This document shows, piece after piece, positions 49,923 through 61,740 of a stretch of 64,000 nt of DNA. The stretch comes from Strix aluco (taxonomy: Eukaryota; Chordata; Aves; Strigiformes; Strigidae). Both the position numbers and the translations under genes were made by a program. Below the pieces are notes generated by a model. That model worked only from the letters and a program-made list of their open reading frames with translations, was not told where the DNA came from and ran no database searches. The stretch covers positions 18,044,180 to 18,108,179 of the forward strand of contig NC_133932.1 in the NCBI RefSeq assembly GCF_031877795.1. Direction: 5' to 3'. The number at the start of each line of letters is the position of its first letter. Position 1 is the stretch's first letter.

Positions 49923-52900
49923 CTTTGCTTTGAGAAAAAAGAAACAAGGAAAGATGATGATCCACTCCCACAAGTTATATCCCACATTGTCAAAAAAAAA
50001 AAAAAAAGAGTCCTTTGGCTCATCTCCAGTCTCAGATATGGTACTGAAATAACATAACTGAATAAAACTCTTCAAACTCCCACTTGATACAGCAGGAGGC
50101 AAGAAATTCAGGAAAAAGCTGTGTATTTTTGGTAACATCAAACCCCACACATGGCCCAATCCTAAACTGTGTTTAGACTATGTGGATATAACTTCCTGTA
50201 AATTATTGAACTTACTGGTGAGCACTGAAACAAAATCTCCAAGTAGAATCCAAAGAATTAAACCCACTTAATGGTTACCAGAGAAAAATGGACACATGAG
50301 TTAAGCTCAGTAATTTAAATGACAAAAAGACCAAATGCCTCCTGAACATCCTCATAGTTTCAGTTTTGCAAGAAACAGGTTACAGTTAGCTTGGACTGGG
50401 ACTAAGCTTGTAGAATCAGGTTCTGATCCACACACCTTCCCCATGTTAGAAAATTTATTTTTGTGTATTGTCAACTCTTACACAGCAGAAGACAACATTT
50501 CTAACAATTCTTACAGTCTATACATTAAAAGACCATTCTGTGCTTTTGGCTGTTTTTTCATTACACCTACAAAAAATAGCAGAAAAGCAAATTACATGAA
50601 ACCTGCACTTCACATTATTGCCCTGAATTCATACAGGGTAAACTGCCAGTGACTTTAATAAGACTGTTGTCAGTATTTTCCCATCCTAACACTTCATTAA
50701 ATATTATGCTAATATTATGTCAAAGACCCCACATGATTAAAAGGAAAAAAGCTCTGCCCATTGTCATACTGCAGTTCTTCCACACACCCAACACATATGA
50801 CTCATCCTTTATGCATCAGTATACTTCACAGGAAAAAAAATGCTCTCTCTCTGGTGTCAGTGAAGGGGTACCTCAGTGAACACCAGTTCTCACCAACGTA
50901 ACAGACAATGTTTCCCTGGTCTTCCAAAACACAGAAGGAGGATGCTGTGTCCTGAAAAGGCAAGAGTGTCTCACAAATATCAGAAAGATGGAATGAAAAA
51001 TCATGGAGAAACTTTAAGCTGTATGGTGACAGTAAAAAGCCTGTTCCTGTGAACATCATTGAAAGTCAGGCATAATTTGAATGCAGTATGTGGCTTAGCA
51101 ACAACAAATTCAAACAGCAATCTCAGAAGTACCAAGAGAAACTGCAATTTATCTTTATTGACAAGATAAAGAATTGTCAAGGAGAGATCAGAGGTGACAA
51201 CCCCTTCTCACAAAGTTTAGCATAGTCATCCAGATATCAGTACTTAAAATGTAAAAGACAAGATTGCTATTTGGGTAGTTAGACTTGTTTGTTCTGCCAT
51301 TAAAAAACAAGAGCATGAAACATTAATTCACCAGGGAACTTTCCTGCTGCTGCTCAGGCATTTCTGGATTTTTCAACTCCCAAACACAAGGAAGGCAACG
51401 TTTCCCCTTGCTCTCCTCACATACTTCACAGCCTTCCACTATTCCTTTTTTTCTTACAAAAAAATCAGTCATAAGGGGGAAGGTCAGGAATTAAGGAAAA
51501 AACCCATGAAAACAAGTTGTACATGAAAACCACACTGCTGATGTGTGTACTCTGATCATACAGGTTTGACTTAGTATTTTGAAAGCTGAAGGAACAAGAG
51601 GATTTAGTCAAAGTTTAAGAGCAAGAGGTGACTTTGCACAGCAAAAGGCATTTCATTCCAGCCACTAAATGAGGTGTAAGTGGTATTCATGTCTTCTCAG
51701 TCCTGGGCCTTCCATGACTTACTACTTAGAAAAAGAATCCCCCCTGAAATGTGTTTTACTGAAGTCAGCCTGACCCCATTTCAGTGGTTACAGTCAGAAT
51801 AAAATTTAGTCCACTATTTGTTTCCATGTGAACATTTTTTAAAAAATTATTTCATTACTATCTGTGGATTTCCAGAAGTCTAATTTACATGATCGTTTAC
51901 AAGAAAAAACAACTTAAGAAATAGGGCACAATCTGAAAAATAAATATTTTTCAAAATAGCTCTCATAACATCCAAAATATTCAGTCCCTGATAACAATGT
52001 AATGAATAAAATACATCTTTTGAATTGTTGTTGATATACTAGGACACTTTCAAGAAAAGAGTTAAAAATAGGACAATACATGAACAGTTTTTCAGACAAA
52101 ATCTCTACAGTCCAGACTATAACCTTACATTTTCTTTGGAAAAAAACATTTTCTAAGAAAAGGTTCAGCACTGAAATGTAGATTATATATATTAGTACAA
52201 GATCCTTAAAGTGAATATCAAATTAGTTAAAGGAGAAGCAACAACACACAGTATTCATAATACTGGAAGCCACCTAGTGAAGTTCTTGGAGTACTTGATG
52301 TTATTCAGAATATTCTCGAATCACCTAGGCACACAGGACAAGAGCTGCAATGAAATTTCTTGGAAAACATAATTGGGAGGAACACTCAAAGGAAAGGACT
52401 GGAATTTTAAACATGAAGGAGAAGATTGGAATAATAAAGAATTAAATTTTAAAGTACTAAATCATGCAAAAGTATTTACAAGGTTACTTGGAGACTGAAA
52501 ACATGCATTTCTGTTATAAAATCAGAGCTGGAGAAAAGTTTGTAGTTTACTCAAGAGAAAGGTTACTCCACAGCATAAACACACCATGTCTGTGAAAAGG
52601 ACAATGGCAACATATGATGCATAATTTAAATAACTTCCAGAAGAGGTAAGGATATTATTCCCACTGTAGTACGTATTGATGTGAACAGTTTTCATACAAG
52701 GTCTCAATTCTAGTCACCTGTATAGAAGGAGGATTTATTCTAGAGGGAAGAGATAAAATAAGATCTACCAGAACTGCAAGAATACAAGCCTGCTTCACAA
52801 GTCTGCACAAGAAGAATACTTGTTTTCAAAATGAAGGTTGAGATATCATATTTAGGTATCAATGATAAATGAATTAAACACCAGTGGGGACAGTGGAAAG

Positions 52901-53405
52901 GATTCCTCAATGTAGGATTGTGCTGACATGAGAAGAAATGGGTATAAATTTACCCCAGATGTTTAAGTTGGCAATTAGATGACTGCTTCTAATCGTTATC
53001 ATATGGAACTCCTGAGCAACAAAAGAGCATGACTCATTTTAAGCTAGAATGTAGTAACGATTCTGTAGTATAATAAAAAGTACTATCAAGCAAAACAGTG
53101 CCTGGATATTACGCCTCAATAGTTACTTCCATCTTCCATCCCGAGGAGCGGTAATGGCTATTTCAGCTCAGATTCAGAAGTACTCGCTCTGCTTTGGCCT
53201 GACTATTCAAACTAGTACTTTTGAAAAACATGGTAAACAAAACAAAAATTTCTAAAATAAATTAATAAATAAAAACATACCACAAGCCCCTAAGAAAACC
53301 TTGAAATGGAGAGGGGGGACATGGTGCCTGTTCCCAAAGGCTATGCAATTGGGTATTTAGAGGAAACATTACATTATCTCTTAGCCAACAAGAACATGAG
53401 CCTAC
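49923..53405. other. AT-rich DNA with one eroded CR1 piece
   Basis: A 15-base A run at 49992-50006 lies 70 bases after the CR1. Otherwise unique AT-rich DNA apart from the old CR1 fragment near 52.9 kb. Confidence 0.6.
52905..53015 (+). mobile_element. Ancient CR1 3' fragment
   Basis: The stretch gagaagaaatgggtataaat, then cccagatgtttaagttggca, then attagatgactgcttctaat resembles the CR1 3' segment 'aggagtaatgggtttaaatt ... ggtttaggttggaaattagg aagaacttcctaac'. It is short and diverged. More of the element may extend to the left but I cannot follow it. Confidence 0.45.
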
Positions 53406-53450
53406 CTTGCTCAGAATGCTGCTCCCAGATGTGGTCAGAACCAGGTGTGT
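53406..53450 (-). other. Possible 45 bp symmetric coding exon
   Basis: On the minus strand there is a strong acceptor (ctttgtattgcttcag) and a strong donor (GAGCAAG then gtaggc), 45 bp apart. Phase 1 is open at both ends and reads TPGSDHIWEQHSEQ. It would splice in phase to the candidate at 40831-40973. Such short matches occur by chance, so this is only a candidate. Confidence 0.25.
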
Positions 53451-54159
53451 CTGAAGCAATACAAAGCATCCACAGTAAAGTAAAAACAAACTTCCATGTC
53501 AATGAAGTCTCCTAATGCTTGACAGTTAGAGTTTTATTTTAAAGCATCTCAGTTTAAAACATTTTTTTAAAAAAGTTTCATTCCCATATAAATGTGCATA
53601 GTTTAATTACTGACATGGCAGAAGTATTTTTGAATCACCTTACACTTTTACCCTTAACAGTATCAAGTGACACTAAGTTGATGTGGTTGTTTTTCACTAC
53701 TGGAACTGAGCCAATTTATATTTAAACTAAACATACAGTTTCATTTTTTTGTTTGTTTGTTTTATGTATTCTAGAATGGAATCTAACCTAAATATGTAAC
53801 ATCTATGATATACATTGAAATATGTGATATATTTCTCCCCCCTCCCTCCCCCCAATTTTCTTATTTTCTCTGATTTTGCAGTGTATATGTTCCACCTTAA
53901 CATGTATCACCAGCCTCGGTCAAAGCTAATGATCCAAACAATGGCCATCAAAGTATGTCTTGAACTAAAAGACCCCCAAATGCTATAGCAGATACAGTAT
54001 AACACTGTTCTGATGATGTTTCAGACATCTACCTCTGAAGTAAATGCCTTAGGGAAAGTCTCCATAAAAACATTACTTCCATTTGCCTCATCAGAATGAG
54101 TTTTCTTGTATGAATTACAGTCACATCTCATCTCAGCCTTAATTTACTTTTTGTGCCAG

Positions 54160-54254
54160 TGCTCCAGAGCAGCAGGATTTGATATCACAACTTGCCACTC
54201 AATACCGAGAGCTGATTGAAACTGATGAAAGGCAGCCCTGGCCTCATAAACAGG
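54160..54254 (+). other. Possible internal coding exon, plus strand
   Basis: A pyrimidine-rich acceptor (aatttactttttgtgccag) is followed by 95 bp and a donor (AAACAGG then gtagga). The open frame reads APEQQDLISQLATQYRELIE and then TDERQPWPHKQ, which looks like a helical, charged segment. It lies on the opposite strand to the candidates at 53.4 and 40.9 kb, so they cannot belong to one transcript. The protein is not identified. Confidence 0.25.
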
Positions 54255-57246
54255 GTAGGAATGAACAATCGTTGCTTGACGATCAGCCTTGTAATCATAC
54301 CATAGGTAATATTAATTTACTGACAAACACTGCTAGCTACACTGATATGGGTTTTGTGTCAATCATTAGATTCCAAAAGAGCTTGCTACTAAAGAAACAA
54401 AAAACACCCACAGTCTGAAGGGATGTCCCAACAGATGCTAGAGGCTTGTTTGCAGCATTGCCCAGTCTTCACTGAAAGATGACTACTCTCTTCTTCAGAC
54501 TGACACGAAGGCCCAAGTGCATCGCACCACATGAGAAGTGCCAGCTGACTGAACCCCCGAGCTAGAGCACTTGCAAGCAGGTCAGGTATTCATGAGCATT
54601 AAGTGCAACTGATTATAGAGCGATAAAAGATAAGTAAGCAACCGAACAACATATATATATGATAGCAACTCACACTTTACATCTGCAGAACCAGACAGCT
54701 GGAGTCCTCAGCATGCTGTTTAGTCACCAGTTGACTGCATCAAGCTGAGTACATGACACACTGCATGAAAGCGGCATCTGTGATCACATGGTGACAGGTA
54801 TAGTAGTGAGATATCCCTGTCGTTGGAGAAGCAGGCTCTGGGAAAGTCTGTACTAAAATTAGCCAATGTACGAACAGCCAAACCTTACAAGGAAGCAGGG
54901 TCCTTCTCTCAGGAGACAAGTTTCAAGAGAGGAGGTGGTGACTGAAGGAACCTTACGTGCCCCTTTCTACTTGTATCAGTATCAGCAAAAGCCACAAATG
55001 AACATTGCTGAAGATGCAAACCTTCATTTGATAATACTGGCACAACCATCAGGGCAGCTACATTTACATAAAACCATCAGCAAGTTAAGAATAGTAAACA
55101 CAAACCACATAGAATAGCACTTCCTTTTAACAAGTCACAAATCAATTCCTTTTAACAGCATGCCATCTACTCACTGAGTGTTGAAAAAGATGCCTGCTTT
55201 GCCTTCCCTGTAACAGTAATACTATTTTATTTACCTATTACATTTTTCAAAACAGTAGTAATATTTAATACTTTACGACAGATACCCAAGTGAGCTTCAC
55301 TACCTGAATGAACTAACATGGATATGTGAAACAGAACAGAAGATTATTACCCTTGCTTCTCAGTAATGAGATGTGTAATAGCATTTTATGATTTTTTTTT
55401 TGTTTTTAAAGTCATCCTCGTCATCTCTGTGCCAATATATGTCTCACACTATTTTGGGGACAGGGTCACCAAAGCATAACAGATGGAAGCATAACCGTTT
55501 CTGTTAATAGCAACTTATAAATTATGTTCAAGCACAGTTCTTGCGCATCTCCAATTCGCCTTCTTGAAAATGTTCAAAAAAATTTCCCCTTCTTCCCCAT
55601 TGGAAAAAGTTAATTTAATTTTCAAACAAGATATTTGGTTCTTACCATACCTCACTGAAAGTTTTGGGGTTGATTTCTCCCATCCACATTTTCAAATCTG
55701 TTTTTTTGCCCCACAGGAGAAAGTTAATGTTTGATTTGCAAACTGACCAGGTACACCACTTGTATGTGTGGAAAAAGGAGGATTGGGAAAGTACAGACAG
55801 AGCAAGTGTATGTACAAGTCAGGACTCAGGCCTGAGGCAGTAGTTACAATTCCCATTAGGTACCACCTAGTATTTGTGTCTAAATACTTCAATTTTCAGC
55901 AAAAAGTTATTTTTTTCCCCATGGCAAAATAACAATGAAAAATGCCTTTGTAAGAGACTTAGAAAAACATATTTACAGTGGGCAAAGTATTCACTCAGGT
56001 TTTATTTATTTATTTTCAGCACAAATTAGTTTCTTGAACAAACATTTTGATTGAAATGTCAGCAGTGGCATGCAGGTCATTTTCCTGTATGGTTGAAATC
56101 AGCTTAGAACTAGAAATGAGCACGAATACTTGATTCACTGTAGTAGCCATTAATCTTGGGATTTAGTGCGTTGTTTCATATTCAATTACATTGCTTTACC
56201 CCATAGCTTTTGCACAGATATTTGAGATTCTATAGTCTCCCCATCTCAAAAAAAAGACACCCTCTCACCCATCAAGAGCAAAGATTAAACTGTTTTACTG
56301 TTCCCTCTTTTGTCCGTGATAATCTTATCATGGAAATACCATAACTTTCAATATACAATAAATTAAATTAAATTTTCAAGAGGGCAACAAAACTTTTCTT
56401 ACCTTCTGAAATGCAGGTGGTAAGGAGACAAGTCAGATGAGCATCTTAAGTCAGACACTGTGAATATTCCCCAAGAGATGAAGCATTTCAGCCCAGTACT
56501 CATAAGGTCATGGACTCTAAGTTTTACGAGCAATCTGAATAGAAAGTCCAGTTCTTCAGTCATTTACAGAAAAAAGTATGTGAATATGATGGTGAAAATT
56601 TTAATTAATAGTTTACAAACTGGGAAATTATTTTAATTTAGAAAACAATTATGCCAACTTCTACAATAAGTAGTAAAAACCACTCCACATGACAAAATAT
56701 TTTCTTAAAAGTTTTATTCAACCTGCCACAAATCTGGTGCGGTATTTAGATAACTAAGCACTTCACTGAGTCAGGCAGACAGCCTTGTCGACAAGAGTTA
56801 ATTTTACCCAAATCAAAAATGAAACCCTTCATTCAATGTAGCTTTATGAGAATTCTATGAAATTTTACATTCAGCCTATTTTTATTTAACACTTTGAACA
56901 ATATTAAAAGATTACCACAGAGACAAGGTCTTATCTGCCTGCTCAGATTACACTGTACTTACACAAAACCATACAGCATACATGATTAGCACTAAAAGGT
57001 CTCTCTGGTGATTTTCACTTTTAATGAACTGTTTGGAATTCATTATAAAATAATTGTAAGGAGGTTTCACAGATAAGCCTCTGTCTTTAGGGGGCATGGT
57101 ACTGACAGACAGCATTTTTTTTAAAAAAGAAAGAAAATGCACATACCTTCCTTGCTAAATGAACCGTAGATATTAATCTGAAACCTTCCATGAACAAGAA
57201 AAGAAACAAACAGCAGAAAAGAAACTACAGAACAAGTGGGGTAATG
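54255..57246. other. AT-rich DNA without a supported gene
   Basis: A short TA repeat lies at about 54650-54660. An 83-codon plus-strand frame at 54866-55117 has mixed composition but no good acceptor or recognisable domain. Nothing else is seen. Confidence 0.6.
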
Positions 57247-57325
57247 GGCTTCATTCAACTACCAATTTACACCACTTCTAGCCAGGTGAAACTCCATCAA
57301 TTTTTAGTACTGACAAAAATTACAT
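57247..57325. repeat. Possible palindromic MITE relic
   Basis: The phrase gggcttcattcaactaccaa, then tttacaccacttctagccag, then gtgaaactccatcaattttt resembles a palindromic reptile repeat ('gggcctgattctcagttaca ccagtgtaaatcaggagtaa ctccattgaagtcaatgg'). Only one arm is visible. This is by recall of the family, at low confidence. Confidence 0.3.
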
Positions 57326-57734
57326 GTCAAGACAAAACTTCTGCACTTTGATTTTTGCATTGTAACCTTTGCAAAGGTTAAAACCCAAGTATTTATATGC
57401 CAGACAACAGCTAGTTCTGTAGGCTGTCCTACTGCCCAGACGGGTGCAAGACTTGGCAAGCAATCAGGTATTTGAAGTTCAGCTTTGATGCAACAAGAGT
57501 CAAACTGTTACCATAAAGAAAAATTGCTGGGTTTTGCCAACAGGGTCTAAAAATGAAGCTGTTGCAAAGGCCTTTCAAGAGGCTGGTCTGTTAATAAACC
57601 TAGGAGAATGGTGCACCACTGAGTTATTACATCTCGGGAATCAAAATTAGACAACCATTTGTCATAGGCAGATCTTCTTTTTGTACCCTCTACACTACAA
57701 CTTGCCATTACTGGGGTGAAACTGAAGGCATCAG

Positions 57735-58010
57735 AATAAAAGAATGGTTGCACTGGGTCAGAATACAGATAACCTAGCCCAGTATCCTGTGTCTATTGGT
57801 AACCAACAGCAAATACTCAAAAAATAAGTATACGGACAGTAATGTAATTTTATATTTGTCCTGACCAAGTAAACCATACTTTTAGGATTTCCTCAATCAA
57901 ACGTTACATCCGCACTTCTGTGTTAACTAATCCTGGATGGATTCTTCATCCATGAGTTTCTCTTACCACTTTTCATACTTCACTGTATTTAATGTATTTA
58001 AAACCTCTAA
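57735..58010 (-). mobile_element. Ancient CR1-type LINE 3' fragment
   Basis: The phrase cactgggtcagaatacagat, then ctagcccagtatcctgtgtc, then accaacagcaaatactc matches a deeply conserved reptile/bird CR1 3' region (gggtcagaccaatggtccat, ctagcccagtatcctgtctc). Further right, taatcctggatggattcttc and atccatgagtttctctt correspond to the phrase 'gatggacctatcctccatga, atttatctag' of the same element. The orientation is minus because these phrases are the reverse complement of the CR1 3' end. The copy is strongly diverged and was inserted long before the avian CR1 copies at 24 and 49 kb. Confidence 0.6.
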
Positions 58011-60579
58011 AAGAATTTAAACCGTCCTACTGATATGGGAACCTACCAGAGCACTTCTACAGTGAGGAGAGTTATCTGAAAACCACCAGATAAACACCTG
58101 GGGGCTTTCCCAATTGCAGATCAGATACCCTTAGACAGTTTGCAGTTTGAAGAAACCCGTCTACTCGCAAGCTACCTGCTGTTTAACTGGAAACCCTTGG
58201 ATTTATTTCTGCTGTAGGGCAGGCCCTCTGTAATGGCCAAGTTTCCCCAGGGCTGCCTGCTCTTCTAAGCATGGCCCAGCTGCTCCTTTCCACTGCAAAG
58301 AACTGGTTTTGGCTGTGAGTAAAATGAGCAGGCTGGGAAGGCAAACAAATACCAAGCACCACAGGTGCTCTTGGATTTTGGAGGGCAAGGGGATGGCAGC
58401 AGTGGAACTAAAGGTCATGATTTCCTTGTGGTACCTTGCCTGGAGGATTTGGGATATCCAGGACTATGCTGGAATGGATTGCTCCCCCCTCATAATCATA
58501 CCAGTAAAATACTGCTGAACCTACAAACAGCCAGGCCACCCCAGGGAATGTCATCCACACTGAACAACAGAGCATGTCCTGTTGTTACTGAAGGCCCTTT
58601 ATGAGACTTGCAGCTTGAAAGCTGACAACACCTTGGGTCCATCCTGTCACACACCACAGACAGGAGCCACACCTTGACCTTCCAGGTTGCACCAGAAGAT
58701 TAACGTACAATGGCCTGCTAGGAGATGAAGGAAAAAAACCTGCCATACAAGCAAACAATTACAGTTAAACTGTCCTAAACACATAATATTCTCTTCAGCA
58801 GACATCCAGATTCAACCTTCATGCCCATGTTTCCAATTTTATTTCAGACACAGCTGCTTTTTCACAGGCAAAATTCTTGGGAACATGGACATACATCAAA
58901 GGTGTAAGGGAGCTCAACCGAAAGCTTCAGACCATGTGGAAGACAAAGGTGAATTATGGTCCAGAAGTAGTAAACACTTTACTCAGTTGTAAAATACTCA
59001 AAGGAAGACTTGTCTCAGGTACTCCATAGGACAAAGATCAACTCGGTAAACAGAAATTACGAGGTTCAACACGGTGAGACAAAAACATAATGACTCCCTC
59101 CAGCAACAGGCGCGTTTAAACAGAGGCAAGTCAGATTCTCCCATGCTCAGAACGGGCCCTCCCAGAGGGCTATGTACCAGAGGAAAGCCCACTGCCCCCA
59201 GGCTTGCCGCCCCTGCACATTGGGACACTGGCTAGGGACTCCCCCGGGTGTGGTAGGGCTCTATCTGCTTCCTACTCTTACTTGCCTTTCCTTAGCAATA
59301 ATGGAAGTACACACCTGGCAAAAAACAGCTCTCAAGTAGCATGTTACATGCATTCTACTACAACAATTTCTGAAGTAAATATTATGATTAACAAACCACC
59401 AGCAATTTTTTTTTTTTTTAATATAAAAGTATATATGTAAACATCTGGTAGCTTCTAGATGCTACCCTTGGTTTTGACATATGTAAATTAGTCCATTCAA
59501 CCTCTTCTAGGGAAAAGAAAAGTTGATATATTTGATGTGAAACATACAGCAAAATATTTGACAGATTTCATTTGCAAAATATTTAATTTAATTTTTCCCC
59601 ACCAAAGGTGAAATTTAATTAACTACTAGTAGGCCTGAACATTAACCACAAAAAAACCCCTAACCCACACAAAACACCCTTGTAATTGTCAGACTATCTA
59701 CTTAACAAAAGAATCATCCATCATACGACATGTCTGACTAGGGGTTTGTTCATTGTTGGTTTGGGTTTTTTGTGGTTTGGGGTTTTTTTTTCAACAGACT
59801 ATACTTCTACACTATTTATTGTTGCTTCTTCCTCATTTTTGAGATAATGCCATCTGGAGTCTAGTTCTAGCCTCATTATTACGTATTAGTACTTTTTGAG
59901 GATTTTATTTAATGTTTGAGTTTGGTTGCTGTATATACAGTTCAACTGATATTTTTCCTGTGAAAGTCAAATACAGCATACCAGAAACACTATGGATTAC
60001 AATACCATGTCCAGAAAGGTGGAAAACCCCTACTATTTCTTCAATTGCACTATTTGTAGAGAAATATGGGAGAAGAGGAAAAAAAAACAAAGAAGTACTA
60101 CAATAAAAGATTATTTCAATCACAGGCAGAGCAAGAAGCACAGTGGAGACTGAAACACAAATCAAGTTTTGAGACATCATAAACAACCCCTTTAAAAGTA
60201 ATTCAGCAAAGAATCTAGAAGGAAAAAATAAAAAGAAACTCTTGGCTTAGTCCAAAGTATTGCACAGAAATTACTGTAGCCACTCCATAATGCTGGCAAC
60301 AATAATCACATTATCTCTGCAGTAAAGGCAACAGTACTGCAAATTACTACAGTAATATTTTAAAGTAGACTATATATAGTAAACTATATCTATAAGCTAT
60401 ATATGTTTTATGTATAAACAATGTAGTAAAAATGAAACATCACCTAAAAAAATAAATTTCTGTGAGCAAAATGGACACAGTTTAAAGATACTCTGTCAAA
60501 GGTTTAGAATAAGTACTATACAAAAAACACCAAAGTAAAACAATGGCACAATCAAACAGCAATGTAAAGAAGGCACTTA
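58011..60579. other. Moderately GC-richer DNA without a supported gene
   Basis: 58.2-59.3 kb is less AT-rich, with several overlapping frames of 70-80 codons on both strands and no recognisable domain. 59.4-60.5 kb returns to AT-rich DNA. No promoter or RNA gene is recognised. Confidence 0.6.
60365..60416. repeat. TATA-rich palindromic tract
   Basis: tagactatatatagtaaact followed by atatctataagctatatat forms overlapping short inverted repeats. Probably a decayed TA microsatellite. Confidence 0.6.
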
Positions 60580-61740
60580 GTACTTAACAGGTCAAGTTTT
60601 GTATGAGCAAAATAGAACAGAAAAAGAAAATATTAAATTAAAAAATAAAATGTTTAAGTTAAATGAAGTAGATGAGAAAATCTTTTCAGGTGTATCAAAA
60701 ACAAGAAGCTTTTCAGACTCAGTGGGGCACACAAATCACCAAAAAGAAGTTGAAATTGCTGCTGAAAGCCTAACCAAATTCTTTGCATTTGTATTCACTA
60801 CAGAAGATGGGAGGTTCACAGTCTAAGTAATTCACAAACTTATTCAAACTGAAGCACAGTAGAAGTGATTTTAAGCAAACAAACAAAAATATCAAACTGC
60901 AACAGACTTTCTGAAGATGATGATAATTCAATCAGGAATTGTAACATAACTATAACATCAAGGTGCTAAACAGCTACCACTCCTACCACTTGCATCCTGC
61001 AAAAAAGGAACAAAATGTAACTAACACAATCCTAATCTGTATAAAGGTTAATATACAAGGTGATTCACAGAACTACAGAGAAGTCTAGTTTGTTCTGGGA
61101 AAACATAGAGCACTTACAGTAAGATAATTTTCAAATATATTTGGAAACACATGCCTTTTGTTTAAACAACTTCACAAATTTATTTGAATTCTTTGACAAA
61201 GTACACAAATTTAGATGAACAGGTGTTCAGTTAATGTATTTGCACTTTCAAAAATAAATAAACAAACCCCCCAAACAAACAAACAGCAGAACATGTGCTC
61301 TTGCAGTAGTGTCCCTTGAAGGACATCAAGTCCTTCTAGGAAGTATCAGTGTCTCTCTTGGTGTGGCACAGAGTAAGACACCAAAGGCTGGGTTGATCAT
61401 TGCCTATCTCTAATGGAGTGCGACTGTCAGTGGGATGCATCAGTATCTTAAACAGATATCTGTGGCCTGGAAAAGTTGACAAGATGTGTATTATACCAAG
61501 TATTTTGCAATAGTCAAATCTATAGCTGACTACAAGGCATGGAAGGATCTCATACTACTGAATGAGTGATAAAGTGTCAAATGAAATTCAACATTAATAA
61601 ATTAATATGGGAAAATTAACAAACAATATGTATAATGATGGATTTGAAATTTACTATTAGCATTCAGGAAAGAGGTATAGGAGTTATTGTGAAAAAAACC
61701 ACAGTGTTAGGTGTTAGAAACTACTAGATGTTTTGCCTGC
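60580..61740 (+). mobile_element. Ancient CR1-type LINE, reverse transcriptase region, heavily eroded
   Basis: The frame at 60599-60826 ends with VEIAAESLTKFFAFVFTTED, a degraded form of the CR1 motif 'AELLNAFFASVFT' that precedes the reverse transcriptase. From 61060, gattcacagaactacagaga and ctgggaaaacatagagc match the 'NYRPVSLTSVPGKIME' stretch at DNA level. From 61180, gaattctttgacaaagtaca and then gttcagttaatgtatttgca match the 'FFDKV ... PVNIVYLDF' stretch. From 61510, atagtcaaatctatagctga, ggatctcatactactgaatg and gtcaaatgaaattcaacatt match the segment after the catalytic DD. At 61670, gaaagaggtataggagttat equals 'ERDLGVI'. All lie in the correct order on the plus strand. No long frame survives. 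Confidence 0.7.
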
